Positions 48,096-57,387 of a DNA stretch of 64,000 nucleotides are shown here, piece after piece. The translations under genes were made by a program, and so were the position numbers. Below the pieces are notes generated by a model, which was not told where the DNA came from, did no database searches, and saw only the letters and a list, made by a program, of their open reading frames with translations. Position 1 is the stretch's first letter, and every line of letters begins with the position of its first letter. The DNA comes from Actinoplanes derwentensis. Its GTDB lineage: Bacteria; Actinomycetota; Actinomycetes; Mycobacteriales; Micromonosporaceae. The stretch covers positions 4,912,501-4,976,500 of the forward strand of contig NZ_LT629758.1 of the NCBI RefSeq assembly GCF_900104725.1, given 5' to 3'.

Positions 48096-49174
48096 CCCGC
48101 ATTCCCCTCGTCGATCTCGCCGCGGCGCACGCTGAGGTGGCCGAAGAGGTCGAGGCCGGATTCAAACGCGTCATCGCCGACACGGCGTTCGTCGGCGGGC
48201 CCGAGGTGGCCGCGTTCGAGCGCGAGTACGCGGACTTCGCCGGCCTGCCGCACTGTGTCGGCGTGGCGAACGGCACCGATGCCCTGGAGTTGGCGTTCAA
48301 GGCGGTCGGGGTCGGCCCGGGTGACGAGGTGATCCTGCCGGCGAACACGTTCATCGCCACGGCCGAGGCGGTCGCCCGTACCGGGGCCGCGGTGGTGCTG
48401 GTGGACTGCGATCCGGACACCTACCTGATCGACGTGGACGCGGCCCTGGCGGCGGTCACCCCGCGGACCAGGGCCATCGCGCCGGTCCACCTCTACGGCC
48501 AGCTCGCCCCGGTGGAACGCCTCCGGGCAGCCGGTGTGACGATCGTCGAGGACGCCGCGCAGTCGCAGGGCGCCACCCGGCACGGCCTCGGTTCCGGGGT
48601 CGACGGGATCGCGGCGACCAGCTTCTATCCGGGCAAGAACCTGGGCGCGTACGGCGACGCCGGTGCGGTCACCACCTCGTCCGAGGAATGGGCGACCGCG
48701 GTCCGCACTCTCGGCAGCCACGGTGGCCTGCGCAAATACCACCACGACGTGGTCGGGGTGAACAGTCGCCTGGACGGTCTGCAGGCGGTCGTGCTGCGGG
48801 CCAAGCTGGCCCGGCTGGCCGTCTGGAACGAGCAGCGGCGGGCGGCGGCGGCCCGTTACGACGAGTTGCTGAAGGACTTCGACCAGGTGGTACGCCCGGT
48901 CGTGCTGGACGGCAACGTCCCGGTCTGGCACATCTACTGCGTTCGGGTGCCGAACCGCGACGACGTGCTGGCGAAGCTGAACGCGGCGGGGGTCGGCGCG
49001 GCCATCCACTACCCGATCCCGGTGCACCATACCGGCGCGTTCGCGTCGCTCGGCGGCCGTTTCCCGAACGCCGAGCGGGTCGCCGGCGAGATCCTGTCCC
49101 TGCCGATCTACCCGCAGATCACCCCGGACCAGCAGGCCCGGGTCGCCGACCTGCTGAGGAAAGCGTGTATGTAA
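48092..49174 (+). CDS. DegT/DnrJ/EryC1 sugar aminotransferase 2, WbpE-like
   Basis: 360-residue PLP aminotransferase. Landmarks are IPLVDLAAAHAEVAEEVEAG, TAFVGGPEVAAFEREYADFA, VGVANGTDALELAFKAVGVG, EDAAQSQGA, the PLP Lys in SFYPGKNLGAYGDAGA, and HYPIPVHHTGAF near the end. The N-terminal PLVDL and the YPGKNLGA box match WbpE/FdtB enzymes that make 3-amino sugars. With the WbpB-like dehydrogenase at 44334 it would form a C3 amination pair, leaving the aminotransferase at 46336 for another position. ATG 48092 overlaps the previous stop by 4 bp. Confidence 0.9.
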   Translation: MTRIPLVDLAAAHAEVAEEVEAGFKRVIADTAFVGGPEVAAFEREYADFAGLPHCVGVANGTDALELAFKAVGVGPGDEVILPANTFIATAEAVARTGAAVVLVDCDPDTYLIDVDAALAAVTPRTRAIAPVHLYGQLAPVERLRAAGVTIVEDAAQSQGATRHGLGSGVDGIAATSFYPGKNLGAYGDAGAVTTSSEEWATAVRTLGSHGGLRKYHHDVVGVNSRLDGLQAVVLRAKLARLAVWNEQRRAAAARYDELLKDFDQVVRPVVLDGNVPVWHIYCVRVPNRDDVLAKLNAAGVGAAIHYPIPVHHTGAFASLGGRFPNAERVAGEILSLPIYPQITPDQQARVADLLRKACM

Positions 49175-50382
49175 CAGTCCGGGACCGTCCGGCCGCGGGG
49201 AGTTCCGCGACCGGGCGTGTCGCCACGACCGTGCTGCTGCTGGGCACGGTGAGTCTGCTGACCGATGTGTCGTCCGAGATGGTGGCGTCGGTGCTGCCGC
49301 TCTACCTGACCATGGCGGTCGGGTTGAGCCCGGTGGCGTACGGCTTCCTGGACGGCATGTACCAGGGGGTCAGCGCCTTCCTGCGGATCGCCGGAGGATA
49401 TGCCGGGGACCGGGGCGGCCAGCCCAAGTGGGTGGCGGTGGCCGGTTACGGGGCGTCGGCGCTCAGCCGGATCGCGATGCTCCCGGCCACTGGTTTCGCC
49501 GCGATCACCGCCGTCGTCACCGTCGACCGCCTGGGCAAGGGGCTGCGCACCGCGCCCCGGGACGCGCTGATCGCCGAGTCCTCCGACCCGGCGATGCTGG
49601 GCCGCTCGTTCGGGGTGCACCGGGCTCTCGACACGGTCGGCGCCGCGCTCGGGCCGCTTGTCGCGTTCGCGCTGCTGGCGAGTGTGCCGGGCAGCTTCGA
49701 CTCGATCTTCGTGGTGTCGTTCGCGTTCGCCGTCGTCGGCTTGGCGGTGCTGGTGCTGTTCGTGCCGAACCTGCGGACCGCCGCCGGGACGGCCCGGATC
49801 GGGTTGCGGCGCACCCTGCGCGAGGTGGGCGGGCGCCGGTTACGGAGGCCGTTGCTGGCCGCCGGGGTGCTCGGGCTGCTGACCGTCGGGGACGGGTTCC
49901 TCTACCTGACGTTGCAGGACCGGGACGACTTCGCGGCGGTCTGGTTCCCGCTGTTGTACGTGGGGACGAACGTCGCGTACCTGGCCCTCGCGGTGCCGTT
50001 GGGCCGTCTCGCCGACCGTGTCGGCCGGGCCCGGGTGCTGGTCGGCGGGCACGTCGCGCTGCTGGCCTGCTATCTGCTCGGGGCGCTGCCGTCCGGCGGG
50101 GTCGCGCTGACGGTGGCGGTCCTGCTGCTGCTAGGGGTGTTCTACGCGGCCACCGACGGGGTGCTGCCCGCTCTGGTCAGCCGTCTCATCCCGGCCGAGG
50201 CGCGGGGCAGTGGGATCGCGGCCGCGCAGACCGTGGTGGCGCTGGCCCGGTTCGCGTCGTCGGTGCTGTTCGGCCTGATGTGGAGTGTGCAGGGCCCGTC
50301 CCAGTCACTGCTGGTCTTCGCCGGGCTGCTGCTGGTGGCGATCCCGTTCATCGGCTGGCTGTTGCGCGGGGTGGAATCGTGA
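49165..50382 (+). CDS. MFS transporter
   Basis: 405-residue membrane protein with about twelve helices, e.g. TTVLLLGTVSLLTDVSSEMV, VSAFLRIAGGYAGDRGGQP, ALGPLVAFALLASVPG, LLYVGTNVAYLALAVPLG, GGVALTVAVLLLLGVFYAA. Loop motifs GYAGDRGGQPK (motif A) and LADRVGRARV support the major facilitator family. GTG 49165 has GAGGA 4 nt upstream and overlaps the aminotransferase stop by 10 bp. In this operon it may export a sugar or oligosaccharide intermediate, or it may be unrelated to the polysaccharide. Confidence 0.9.
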   Translation: MYVTVRDRPAAGSSATGRVATTVLLLGTVSLLTDVSSEMVASVLPLYLTMAVGLSPVAYGFLDGMYQGVSAFLRIAGGYAGDRGGQPKWVAVAGYGASALSRIAMLPATGFAAITAVVTVDRLGKGLRTAPRDALIAESSDPAMLGRSFGVHRALDTVGAALGPLVAFALLASVPGSFDSIFVVSFAFAVVGLAVLVLFVPNLRTAAGTARIGLRRTLREVGGRRLRRPLLAAGVLGLLTVGDGFLYLTLQDRDDFAAVWFPLLYVGTNVAYLALAVPLGRLADRVGRARVLVGGHVALLACYLLGALPSGGVALTVAVLLLLGVFYAATDGVLPALVSRLIPAEARGSGIAAAQTVVALARFASSVLFGLMWSVQGPSQSLLVFAGLLLVAIPFIGWLLRGVES

Positions 50383-51395
50383 GTCTCCGGTTTAGGATCG
50401 CCCTGCTCTCGGCCGTGTTGCTGCTGGCCGTGATCGGCGCGACCGGATACGTACTCAATATCAGGAAAAATCAGGCTACGGCGCTCGCCGCGGCGCCCGT
50501 GGTCCCGCAAGGCGGCGATCTCACCACCCTGCGGGCCGCACCGCACCTGGTCTTCCGCAGCACCGCCCTGGGTCCGGAGTACGGACGGGTGGCAGTGGTC
50601 CCGCTGAGTGCCCCGGACGGGCCGCGAACGTTCACACCGGCCTCATGTGAGCGGGTCTACGCGACGAACGATGACGCGATCTGCCTGTCCGCCAAACGCG
50701 GACTCGTCACGACTTATCAGGCCCAACTGCTCGACTCGTCGTGGGCCAAGAGCCGGGAGCTGACCCTGACCGGGATTCCCAGCCGGGCCCGGCTCTCCCG
50801 GGATGGGACTCTGGCCGCCACCACCACGTTCGTCTTCGGTGATTCCTACGCCAACCCGGGCCAGTTCTCCACCCGCACGGTCGTCACCCGGACCGCCGGT
50901 GCCGAGGTCGGCGACATCGAGGACTTCAAGCTGGTCGTCGGCGGGAAGGCGATCACCGCGGCGGACAAGAACCTGTGGGGCGTCACGTTTCACGACGACG
51001 ACAAGTTCTACGCCACGGCGGCTTCCGGTGGGACGACGTGGCTGGTCGAAGGGAGCCTGTCCGGTCGTACCGTCAAGGCTCTGCGCAGTGATGTGGAATG
51101 CCCGTCGCTCTCCCCCGACCGCACCCGGGTCGCGTTCAAGAAGCACGGCGATCTGCCGGCCGGCCGGTGGCGACTGGCCGTCCACGACCTGCGCACCGGC
51201 ACCGAGACCGTGCTCGCCGAACAACACAGCGTCGACGACCAGGTCGAATGGCTCGACGACGGCACGGTGATCTACGGGCTGCCGCGGCAGGCCGACGGAA
51301 CCGCGTCCAGCGACGTGTGGGCGGTGCCCGCCGACGGTTCCGGTACTCCCCGAGTTCTGATCAAGGACGCCTGGTCCCCGGCCGTCGTCCGCTAG
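50379..51395 (+). CDS. Membrane-anchored TolB-like beta-propeller protein
   Basis: 338-residue protein with one N-terminal membrane helix (IALLSAVLLLAVIGATGYVL) and an outside domain of PD40/TolB-like blades (SRARLSRDGTLAATTTFVFG; CPSLSPDRTRVAFKKHGDLP; GRWRLAVHDLRTGTETVLAE; VEWLDDGTVIYGLPRQADG). It has no catalytic signature and probably binds a surface polymer or holds an export complex. GTG 50379 overlaps the MFS stop by 4 bp. Confidence 0.8.
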   Translation: MSLRFRIALLSAVLLLAVIGATGYVLNIRKNQATALAAAPVVPQGGDLTTLRAAPHLVFRSTALGPEYGRVAVVPLSAPDGPRTFTPASCERVYATNDDAICLSAKRGLVTTYQAQLLDSSWAKSRELTLTGIPSRARLSRDGTLAATTTFVFGDSYANPGQFSTRTVVTRTAGAEVGDIEDFKLVVGGKAITAADKNLWGVTFHDDDKFYATAASGGTTWLVEGSLSGRTVKALRSDVECPSLSPDRTRVAFKKHGDLPAGRWRLAVHDLRTGTETVLAEQHSVDDQVEWLDDGTVIYGLPRQADGTASSDVWAVPADGSGTPRVLIKDAWSPAVVR

Positions 51396-51408
51396 AGAGG
51401 ACCGAACA

Positions 51409-52491
51409 TTGAAGGCGCTCTGGATACGCCGGGGGCTGGCCACCGGGCTCGGGGTGGTCGTGCTCGCCGCCACCGGATATGTCGCGCTCCAGTACCGGGA
51501 CGGCGCCGCCACCCCGGCACCCGAACCGGCCGCGGGTGAGCCACTGGTCGGCGACCCGTCGGCGCTGGTGAACTCGGCGCCACCGTCGCTCGTCCCGTCG
51601 GCCCCGGCCCCCTCGGCCGTGTCGGCACTGCCCAGCCCGTCGAAATCGGTCAAGCCATCGCCCACCAAGGCCGCAAAACCGGGCACCGGTGGTTTCCCCG
51701 GCGCGCACAACACCGGTGTCCCGGCCGGCACGAATCTGAGCCGCTACTCCGGGCCGTGCACCGTCACCAAGAGCAACACCGTGGTCAGCGGCAAGACGAT
51801 CGACTGCGACCCGTTCCTGATCAACGCGAAGAACGTGGTGATCCGCAGGAGCCTGGTCAAGGGCACGCTGACCACCACCGAGGCGACCGGCTACTCGTTC
51901 ACCCTCGAGGACTCCGAGGTCGCCGCCGGGATGTGGCAGGGCCCGGCCGTGCTGAGCACCAACATGACGATCCGCCGGTCGAACATCCACGGTGGTCAGA
52001 CGTCGGTGAGCTGTTACGCCAACTGCGACATCCGTGACTCGTGGCTGCACGGCCAGCTGCTCAAGGACGGCACCGAGTGGCACCTCGGCGGGTTCCTCGC
52101 CAACGACACCGGCGGCAGCGGGCGCAGCAACGTGACCCTGATCCACAACACGATCGTCTGCGACGCGGCCACCAACAGCGCGGGCGGCGGCTGCTCCGGC
52201 AACGTCAACCTGTTCCCCGACTTCGGGCCGGTCTCCGGAATCCTGATCCGGAACAACTACCTGGGTGCCAGCCCGCACGTCTCCTACTGCCTCTACGGCG
52301 GCTCCGAGGAGAACAAACAGTTCAACGACGGGGTCCGGGACATCGTCGTCGAGGACAACGTCTTCGAGCGTGGCGCCAACAAGAAATGCGGCGGGTACGG
52401 GCCGGTCACCAGCTTCAACACCAAGCTCCCCGGCAACCGCTGGGCCAACAACATCTGGTCGGACGGCAAGCCGGTCCCGCCGGCCAACTGA
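51409..52491 (+). CDS. Membrane-anchored beta-helix protein
   Basis: 360-residue exported protein. An N-terminal membrane segment or signal anchor (GLATGLGVVVLAATGYVALQ) and a Pro/Ser/Ala linker to about residue 95 precede a parallel beta-helix with Cys pairs (SGPCTVTKSNTVVSGKTIDC, AKNVVIRRSLVKG, FTLEDSEVA, NMTIRRSNIHGGQTSVSCYA, NVTLIHNTIVCDA, GILIRNNYLGASP). It resembles secreted polysaccharide lyase or hydrolase scaffolds. The start is TTG 51409 with GAGAGGA about 8 nt upstream. It belongs to the polysaccharide operon, so it may trim or bind the product. Confidence 0.82.
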   Translation: MKALWIRRGLATGLGVVVLAATGYVALQYRDGAATPAPEPAAGEPLVGDPSALVNSAPPSLVPSAPAPSAVSALPSPSKSVKPSPTKAAKPGTGGFPGAHNTGVPAGTNLSRYSGPCTVTKSNTVVSGKTIDCDPFLINAKNVVIRRSLVKGTLTTTEATGYSFTLEDSEVAAGMWQGPAVLSTNMTIRRSNIHGGQTSVSCYANCDIRDSWLHGQLLKDGTEWHLGGFLANDTGGSGRSNVTLIHNTIVCDAATNSAGGGCSGNVNLFPDFGPVSGILIRNNYLGASPHVSYCLYGGSEENKQFNDGVRDIVVEDNVFERGANKKCGGYGPVTSFNTKLPGNRWANNIWSDGKPVPPAN

Positions 52492-52503
52492 GAGTCGAGA
52501 ACG

Positions 52504-54273
52504 ATGCGAGCCTTCCTCTGCGTGTCCCTCGGGCCGGACGCCCCCGAGCACCTGCGCCGCCCCGCCCAGGCGGCCGTCGACTGCCTGACCGACCCGGACA
52601 CCGCCGTCGACCACATCGAGGAGACCCCGGCCGGGTGGCTGGCCGGTGCGGGGGCCGAGGAGGGCGATCTGCTGCCGGCTTTCGGCGGGGCCTTCGTCGT
52701 ACGGCTGGCCCGTGCCGTTCGTACCCGCGAATCCGCGGTGGCCACCGCCGACCTTTCAGCGCTGCTGGCCACCGGTGGGCCCGCCCTCGCCGAGTTGCTG
52801 CCGCCGTTCGCCGCGGCCTGCCGCCAGACCGCCGGAGCCCCGGTGGTCGTCGCCGGTGACTGGCTCGGTTTCCGGCAGCTCTACCGCTGGACCGCCCCCG
52901 GCGTGGCCGCCGTCTCCACCAGCGCGCGTGCTCTCGCGGTGCTGGCCGGCGGCGGTTTCGACGACGGCGGTCTGGGCGCCCAGGCCCTGATCGGCTGGCA
53001 GATCGGCGACGCGACGATCTTCCCCGGAGTGACCGCGCTGCCTCCGGCGACGATCGCGACCCTGCACCAGGGCAAGATCATCACTCGGCGGTACGCCGAC
53101 CCGGTCCAGCGTCCGGCGCAGACCCCGGACCTGGACGACGCCGTCGCCGAGATGGCCGACATCCTGCGCACGTTCTCCGGCGCCTACGTCGGCCGGCACC
53201 CGGACACCGTCCTGCAGCTGACCGGCGGCCACGACTCCCGCATCCTGCTCGCCGCGGTGCCGCCGGAACGGCGGGCCGGACTGCGCGCGATGACCCTCGG
53301 CACCCCCGGCAGCGCCGACGTCCGGATCGCCGCCGACCTGTCGCACCGCCTGGGCCTGCGGCATCAGGTGCACCGGATGGACGAGCAACGCTGGCCCGAA
53401 CCGGAAGAGGCCCACCACCTGGCGCTGGTGGCCGCACGCGCCCTGGAGTGCCTGGCCAGCCCACTCGCACTGGCGCCGCTGCTGCTCGCGGAGAGCCACC
53501 TGGAACAGGGACACCGGCTGTCCGGGCTGGGCGGTGAGGTGGCCCGCGGTTTCTACTACGCCGGGCAGCCCTCGAGCGCGGTGACGTCCCCGCAGCTGAT
53601 CGAACGGCTGGCCCAGTGGCGGCTGTTCAGCAACGAGGCGGTCGCCCCGGCGGCGCTGCGGCCCGAGGTATTGGCCGCCGCCCGCGCCTCGACCCTCGAC
53701 CGCCTCGGCGAGGCGTTCCCGGCCGGGGACTGGCTGCGCGCCACCGACGACTTCTACCTGCTGCACCGGATGCACCGCTGGGCCGGGGTACACGGCACGG
53801 TCGCCGCGGTCCGCCGCCACTTCATCAACCCGATGTTCGACCGCCGGTTCATCGAACTGGCCCTGGCGGTGGCGCCCGCCGACAAACGCGACTCGCAACT
53901 GCTGGGCCGTCTGATGACCCGCCTCGACCCGGAACTGGCGGCGATCCCGCTGGACACCGGCCTGGTCCCGGCCCTGCTGGGCACCCGGTCGCTGCGCAGC
54001 CGGATCGCCACCCGGACCGTCGACGCCCGAAAGATCGCCGGAAAGGTGAGCCAGCGCCTGACCCGGGGCCGCCGCCCGCAACTGGGTGCCACCGAGTACG
54101 CCGCACTGGTCCTGGCCCACTGGCGGGCCGACCCGAAGGCGTGCGCCGCCCTGCACTCCGTTCCGGCGCTGCGCCCCGAATGGCTCGACGGCCTGCTGAA
54201 CGGCACCCACGGCGCCGACGCCACCACGATCGCGTTCCTGATCAACCTGCTGGCGGCGGCCCCGGAGGACTGA
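52504..54273 (+). CDS. Asparagine synthase-related protein without amidotransferase Cys
   Basis: 589-residue protein of the asparagine synthetase B fold. The N-terminal ~190 residues correspond to the glutamine amidohydrolase domain, but residue 2 is Arg, not the required Cys (MRAFLC), so glutamine would not be used by the normal route. The synthetase half has the ATP-pyrophosphatase loop LTGGHDSRI near residue 240, and SGLGGEVARG and DDFYLLHRMHRWAG further on. Members that lack the Cys form amide or lactam bonds in natural products or modify surface sugars. It is last in the polysaccharide operon, 12 bp after the beta-helix gene; peptide maturation genes are absent. Confidence 0.85.
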   Translation: MRAFLCVSLGPDAPEHLRRPAQAAVDCLTDPDTAVDHIEETPAGWLAGAGAEEGDLLPAFGGAFVVRLARAVRTRESAVATADLSALLATGGPALAELLPPFAAACRQTAGAPVVVAGDWLGFRQLYRWTAPGVAAVSTSARALAVLAGGGFDDGGLGAQALIGWQIGDATIFPGVTALPPATIATLHQGKIITRRYADPVQRPAQTPDLDDAVAEMADILRTFSGAYVGRHPDTVLQLTGGHDSRILLAAVPPERRAGLRAMTLGTPGSADVRIAADLSHRLGLRHQVHRMDEQRWPEPEEAHHLALVAARALECLASPLALAPLLLAESHLEQGHRLSGLGGEVARGFYYAGQPSSAVTSPQLIERLAQWRLFSNEAVAPAALRPEVLAAARASTLDRLGEAFPAGDWLRATDDFYLLHRMHRWAGVHGTVAAVRRHFINPMFDRRFIELALAVAPADKRDSQLLGRLMTRLDPELAAIPLDTGLVPALLGTRSLRSRIATRTVDARKIAGKVSQRLTRGRRPQLGATEYAALVLAHWRADPKACAALHSVPALRPEWLDGLLNGTHGADATTIAFLINLLAAAPED

Positions 54274-54996
54274 CTCCGGCGGTCACCGGCCCCGCTGTCC
54301 GGGCGGCGGATAACCGGGACAGCCGGGCTGCAGTAGTTGACGGCGCATTTGTTGTTCCGCCTGACGATCTTGTCGCGGTCGGCCGGGATCACGGCGTCGA
54401 AGATCAGGTCCCGAAGTCGTTGCCAACCGCGCCGCCGGGCGCGGGCCTGTTCGGCCGCCCGTCCCCGGTGCTGGTGGTGACAATCCTGGTCGGTGCGGCT
54501 TCGTTCGCACCCATGTCAGATTTCCTTCGCGGTCAAGGGACACCTGAGCTGGGGGTGTGCTGATGCGCCAGAGCCGCGTCATGGAGCTGGACCCCGCCCC
54601 TCGGCTCGACAGCGCCGGAGGTCTTCCCGGTGCGGTCTCGGCGTGTTGATCGTGCGCCCGGTTGCGGGCCTGGTTCGTGTCACACGTCTTCGAACCGTCG
54701 CACGGGGTCTGGTTCGCATTCTCCGCCCGTGCGTCCCGGCACGGTCTGGGACTCTCCTGCTGAGCACTGGCGGCGGCGTTCGTGCAAGCGGTGATTTGTC
54801 AGCGCGATCGGGAGCCAGCCGTCAGCGACATTCGGCCCCGCCTCGTCAGCCCGAACTGATCGGATGTTCGTGAAACAAGCGCCGCTTGTTGATCAAACGG
54901 GCGCGGCCCGACGTCAGCGCCGGACGCTGAGTCATTCTCCATAAACCCCGCCCGGTCCGGCCATGAACGACGGGGCGATGCACACTCATGCTTGAT
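54274..54996. other. 723-bp gap between the polysaccharide operon and the recombinase element
   Basis: No convincing gene fills this stretch. It holds one short frame with a ribosome site (54404-54514, minus) and a perfect hairpin AACAAGC-GCC-GCTTGTT at 54874-54890. The minus strand from about 54300 to 54500 also reads AEQARARRRGWQRLRDLIFD and then NNKCAVNYCSPAV in a frame without its own start, which may be a decayed gene. Confidence 0.5.
54404..54514 (-). CDS. Doubtful 36-residue reading frame
   Basis: ATG 54514 follows GAAGGA by 8 nt on the minus strand and opens a 36-residue frame (MGANEAAPTRIVTTSTGDGR, then Pro/Gly-rich to the stop). No family is recognised. It lies beside the asparagine synthase-related gene, whose relatives can act on small peptides, but it has no recognisable leader or core features. 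Confidence 0.2.
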   Translation of the reverse strand: MGANEAAPTRIVTTSTGDGRPNRPAPGGAVGNDFGT

Positions 54997-55012
54997 ATGC
55001 AGGTAATCCTTG
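54997..55012 (+). repeat. Left inverted repeat of the recombinase element
   Basis: ATGCAGGTAATCCTTG, the exact reverse complement of the repeat at 57388-57403. Confidence 0.9.
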
Positions 55013-55063
55013 GTGATCCACGGCATGTTTGTGCTGGTGGATCGGGTATTGAAGGGTGCCTGG

Positions 55064-56137
55064 ATGTCGGCGTGGGGTTGTCTTCGGTTGGTGCGGTCTC
55101 GGGACGCGGCTGGTGGTCTGGTCGTGCGGTTCGGGGTGGCGGTGCTGGATGCGTATCTGGAGTTCCTGGCGGTGCGGTCACGGCCGAACACGGTGGTCGC
55201 GGTTGCGTATGACCTGAAGGTGTTCTTCACCGTGGTCGCCAAGGCACCAGGCCGGGTCAGCGCGGCGGACGTGCTGGCGTTCGTGACCGCGCAGTATGCC
55301 GGTGGTCCGGCCGGGCGGCTGCAAGTCGCCGGTGAGGGCGGCGGAGTGTCAGCGCGGACGGTCCGTCGGCGGTTGTCGAGCGTGTCCGGGCTGTTCGCAT
55401 TCCTGCAGGCCCGCGGTGACGTCGAGGCGAACCCGGTGCCCCGCGGTCTGCCGACCCGTCGGGAACGGCAGCGTCCCCGGCAAGGCGTTCCGCTGGTGCG
55501 GACCCCACGCACCCTGCCACGGATTCTGCAGCCGGTCCAGGTCGATGCGCTGCTCGCGGCGTTGCGCACGCACCGGGACCGGGCCATGGCCGAGGCGATG
55601 GTGCTCGGCGGGCTGCGCCGCTGCGAGGTCCTCGGGCTGCGTCTGGAAGACCTGCAAGTCGCCGCCCGCCGGGTGTTCATCGCCGAGGGCAAGGGCGGGC
55701 ATCAACGGCAGATTCCGGTCTCCGGCCGGTTCTTCGCCTCGGTGGCCGGGTATCTGGACGCCGAACGGCCACCGGGCATCGCCACCGACCGGTTGTTCGT
55801 CGTGCTCAAGGGCCCGGGCCGGGGCCGGCCGCTGTCGCCGCCCGGGCTCGATCAGATCCTGGAATCGGCCCGGCAGCGGGCCGGCTTGGGCAAGGTGACC
55901 TGCCATCAGTTGCGACACACCTGCCTGACCCGGCTGCGGGAGGCCGGCATGGCTCTGGAAGCCGTCCAGGCCCAGGCCGGGCACGCGTCCATCGAGTCCA
56001 CCCGCATCTACCTGCACCTGGCCGACGACTGGCTGGCCTCGCAATACCGGCGGGCCGCCGAGGCGATCGACGCCCAGCTCTTCTCCGGAAAACCGTTGTC
56101 CCACAACGCTTTCAGCGTGATCGAAGGTGGACGGTGA
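55064..56137 (+). CDS. Tyrosine recombinase A of the element
   Basis: 357-residue integrase-family protein. The N-terminal SAM-like core-binding domain (LDAYLEFLAVRSRPNTVVAV, RTVRRRLSSVSGLFAFLQAR) is followed by the catalytic domain with Arg in GGLRRCEVLGLR, Lys in AEGKGGHQR, His-x-x-Arg in CHQLRHTCLTRL, His in GHASIESTR and nucleophile Tyr in RIYLHL. ATG 55064 is preferred (GAAGGG 9 nt upstream). Longer forms would begin at ATG 55025 or at a TTG within the left inverted repeat. Its stop overlaps recombinase B by 4 bp (GTGA). Confidence 0.88.
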   Translation: MSAWGCLRLVRSRDAAGGLVVRFGVAVLDAYLEFLAVRSRPNTVVAVAYDLKVFFTVVAKAPGRVSAADVLAFVTAQYAGGPAGRLQVAGEGGGVSARTVRRRLSSVSGLFAFLQARGDVEANPVPRGLPTRRERQRPRQGVPLVRTPRTLPRILQPVQVDALLAALRTHRDRAMAEAMVLGGLRRCEVLGLRLEDLQVAARRVFIAEGKGGHQRQIPVSGRFFASVAGYLDAERPPGIATDRLFVVLKGPGRGRPLSPPGLDQILESARQRAGLGKVTCHQLRHTCLTRLREAGMALEAVQAQAGHASIESTRIYLHLADDWLASQYRRAAEAIDAQLFSGKPLSHNAFSVIEGGR

Positions 56138-57378
56138 CCGGCTCACGACGGCTTCCCGACTGGGACGTGCTGGCCGCCACGATCCCTGACATGGTGACGC
56201 CGATGCGCCGCTATCTGGAGCAGCTGGCCTGCATCCTGCGCCCGGGCAGCGTCTCCGGGGCCGACCTGGCCCTGCGGTCCCTGGCAGGCTTCCTGGTCGA
56301 GCAGGCGCCCGAGGTCCGCCACGTCGCCGACATCCGCCGCCGGCACATCGAGGACTTCCGGACCTGGCTGACCGACAGGCCCGGCTACCGCACCGGCCGG
56401 CTCACCCCGGCCACCCTCGCCCACCGGCTCGGCACCCTGCGCATGTTCTTCGTCCGTATCAGCGACTGGGACTGGCCCGAAGCACCCGCCCGGATCCCGA
56501 TCATCCCCGCCGACCTGCCCCGCCAGGACCATCCGCTGCCGAAAGCCCTCGACGACCCGTCCGCGGCGAAACTGCTGCGCGCCGCCCAGGCCGACCCTCG
56601 CATGCTCACCCGGGTCGTGGTGGAAGTACTGCTGCGCACCGGACTACGGGTCGGCGAGTTCACCGAACTGCGCGCTGACGCGATCGTGCTCATCGGCGCC
56701 GCGCACTGGCTGCACGTCCCGGTCGGCAAACTGCGTGAGGACCGCTACCTGCCCCTGCACCCGCACCTGGTCACCTTGATCGGCGACTACCGCACCGCCC
56801 ACGTCACCGCCGACAATCCGCTGCTGCTGCCTCGGGAGAACGGCCGGCCCCTGGACCGGCACACCGTCACCCGGCTGATCAACAAAGCCGGCACCGCCGC
56901 AGGCCTGTCCCACATCCACCCGCACCAGCTGCGGCACACCCTGGCCACCCAGGCCATCAACCGCGGCATGACCCTCGAAGCCATCGCCGCCCTGCTCGGG
57001 CACCGCAGCCTCGACATGACCCTGCGCTACGCCAAAATCGCCAACCGCACCGTCGCCGACGAATACTTCGCCGTCACCGAGAAGGTCGAATCCCTTTACC
57101 AGCAAGGAAAACCGCTACCCGCCGACATCATCGGGCCCCGCATGGCACGGCTCCGTCGCGAGCACCACCGGCTACTCGGTAACGGCTACTGCACCCGCCC
57201 ACCCGAACTCGACTGCGCCTTCGAAGCGATCTGCGAGACCTGCACCTTCTTCCAGACCAGCATTGCATTCCGGCCGACCCTGCAAGCCCAGCACGACCAC
57301 GCCGCCGCCCACGACCAAACCCACCGCGCCGACCTGTTAACCCGCCTCCTGAACGGCCTGGACCAGCAAGCATCATGA
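56134..57378 (+). CDS. Tyrosine recombinase B of the element
   Basis: 414-residue integrase-family protein. The core-binding domain (MRRYLEQLACILRPGSVSGA, LAHRLGTLRMFFVRISDWDW) precedes the catalytic domain: Arg in TGLRVGEFTEL, Lys in VGKLREDRYLPL, His-x-x-Arg in HPHQLRHTLATQ, His in LGHRSLDM and Tyr in LRYAKI. An extra C-terminal region carries Cys in NGYCTRPPELDC and AICETCTFF, a likely zinc-binding knuckle also seen in other multi-recombinase elements. GTG start at 56134. It ends 9 bp before the right inverted repeat. Confidence 0.9.
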   Translation: MTGSRRLPDWDVLAATIPDMVTPMRRYLEQLACILRPGSVSGADLALRSLAGFLVEQAPEVRHVADIRRRHIEDFRTWLTDRPGYRTGRLTPATLAHRLGTLRMFFVRISDWDWPEAPARIPIIPADLPRQDHPLPKALDDPSAAKLLRAAQADPRMLTRVVVEVLLRTGLRVGEFTELRADAIVLIGAAHWLHVPVGKLREDRYLPLHPHLVTLIGDYRTAHVTADNPLLLPRENGRPLDRHTVTRLINKAGTAAGLSHIHPHQLRHTLATQAINRGMTLEAIAALLGHRSLDMTLRYAKIANRTVADEYFAVTEKVESLYQQGKPLPADIIGPRMARLRREHHRLLGNGYCTRPPELDCAFEAICETCTFFQTSIAFRPTLQAQHDHAAAHDQTHRADLLTRLLNGLDQQAS

Positions 57379-57387
57379 TCAACTTGA

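Noticed and set aside
54404..54514. Lasso or other peptide precursor for the asparagine synthase-like protein
   Set aside because: The 36-residue frame lacks a recognisable leader or core, and the protease and recognition genes needed for lasso peptides are absent.
54493..55692. Several open frames in the gap and opposite recombinase A
   Set aside because: Arg/Pro/Ser-rich translations without ribosome sites or families; those above 55012 are antisense to the recombinase gene.
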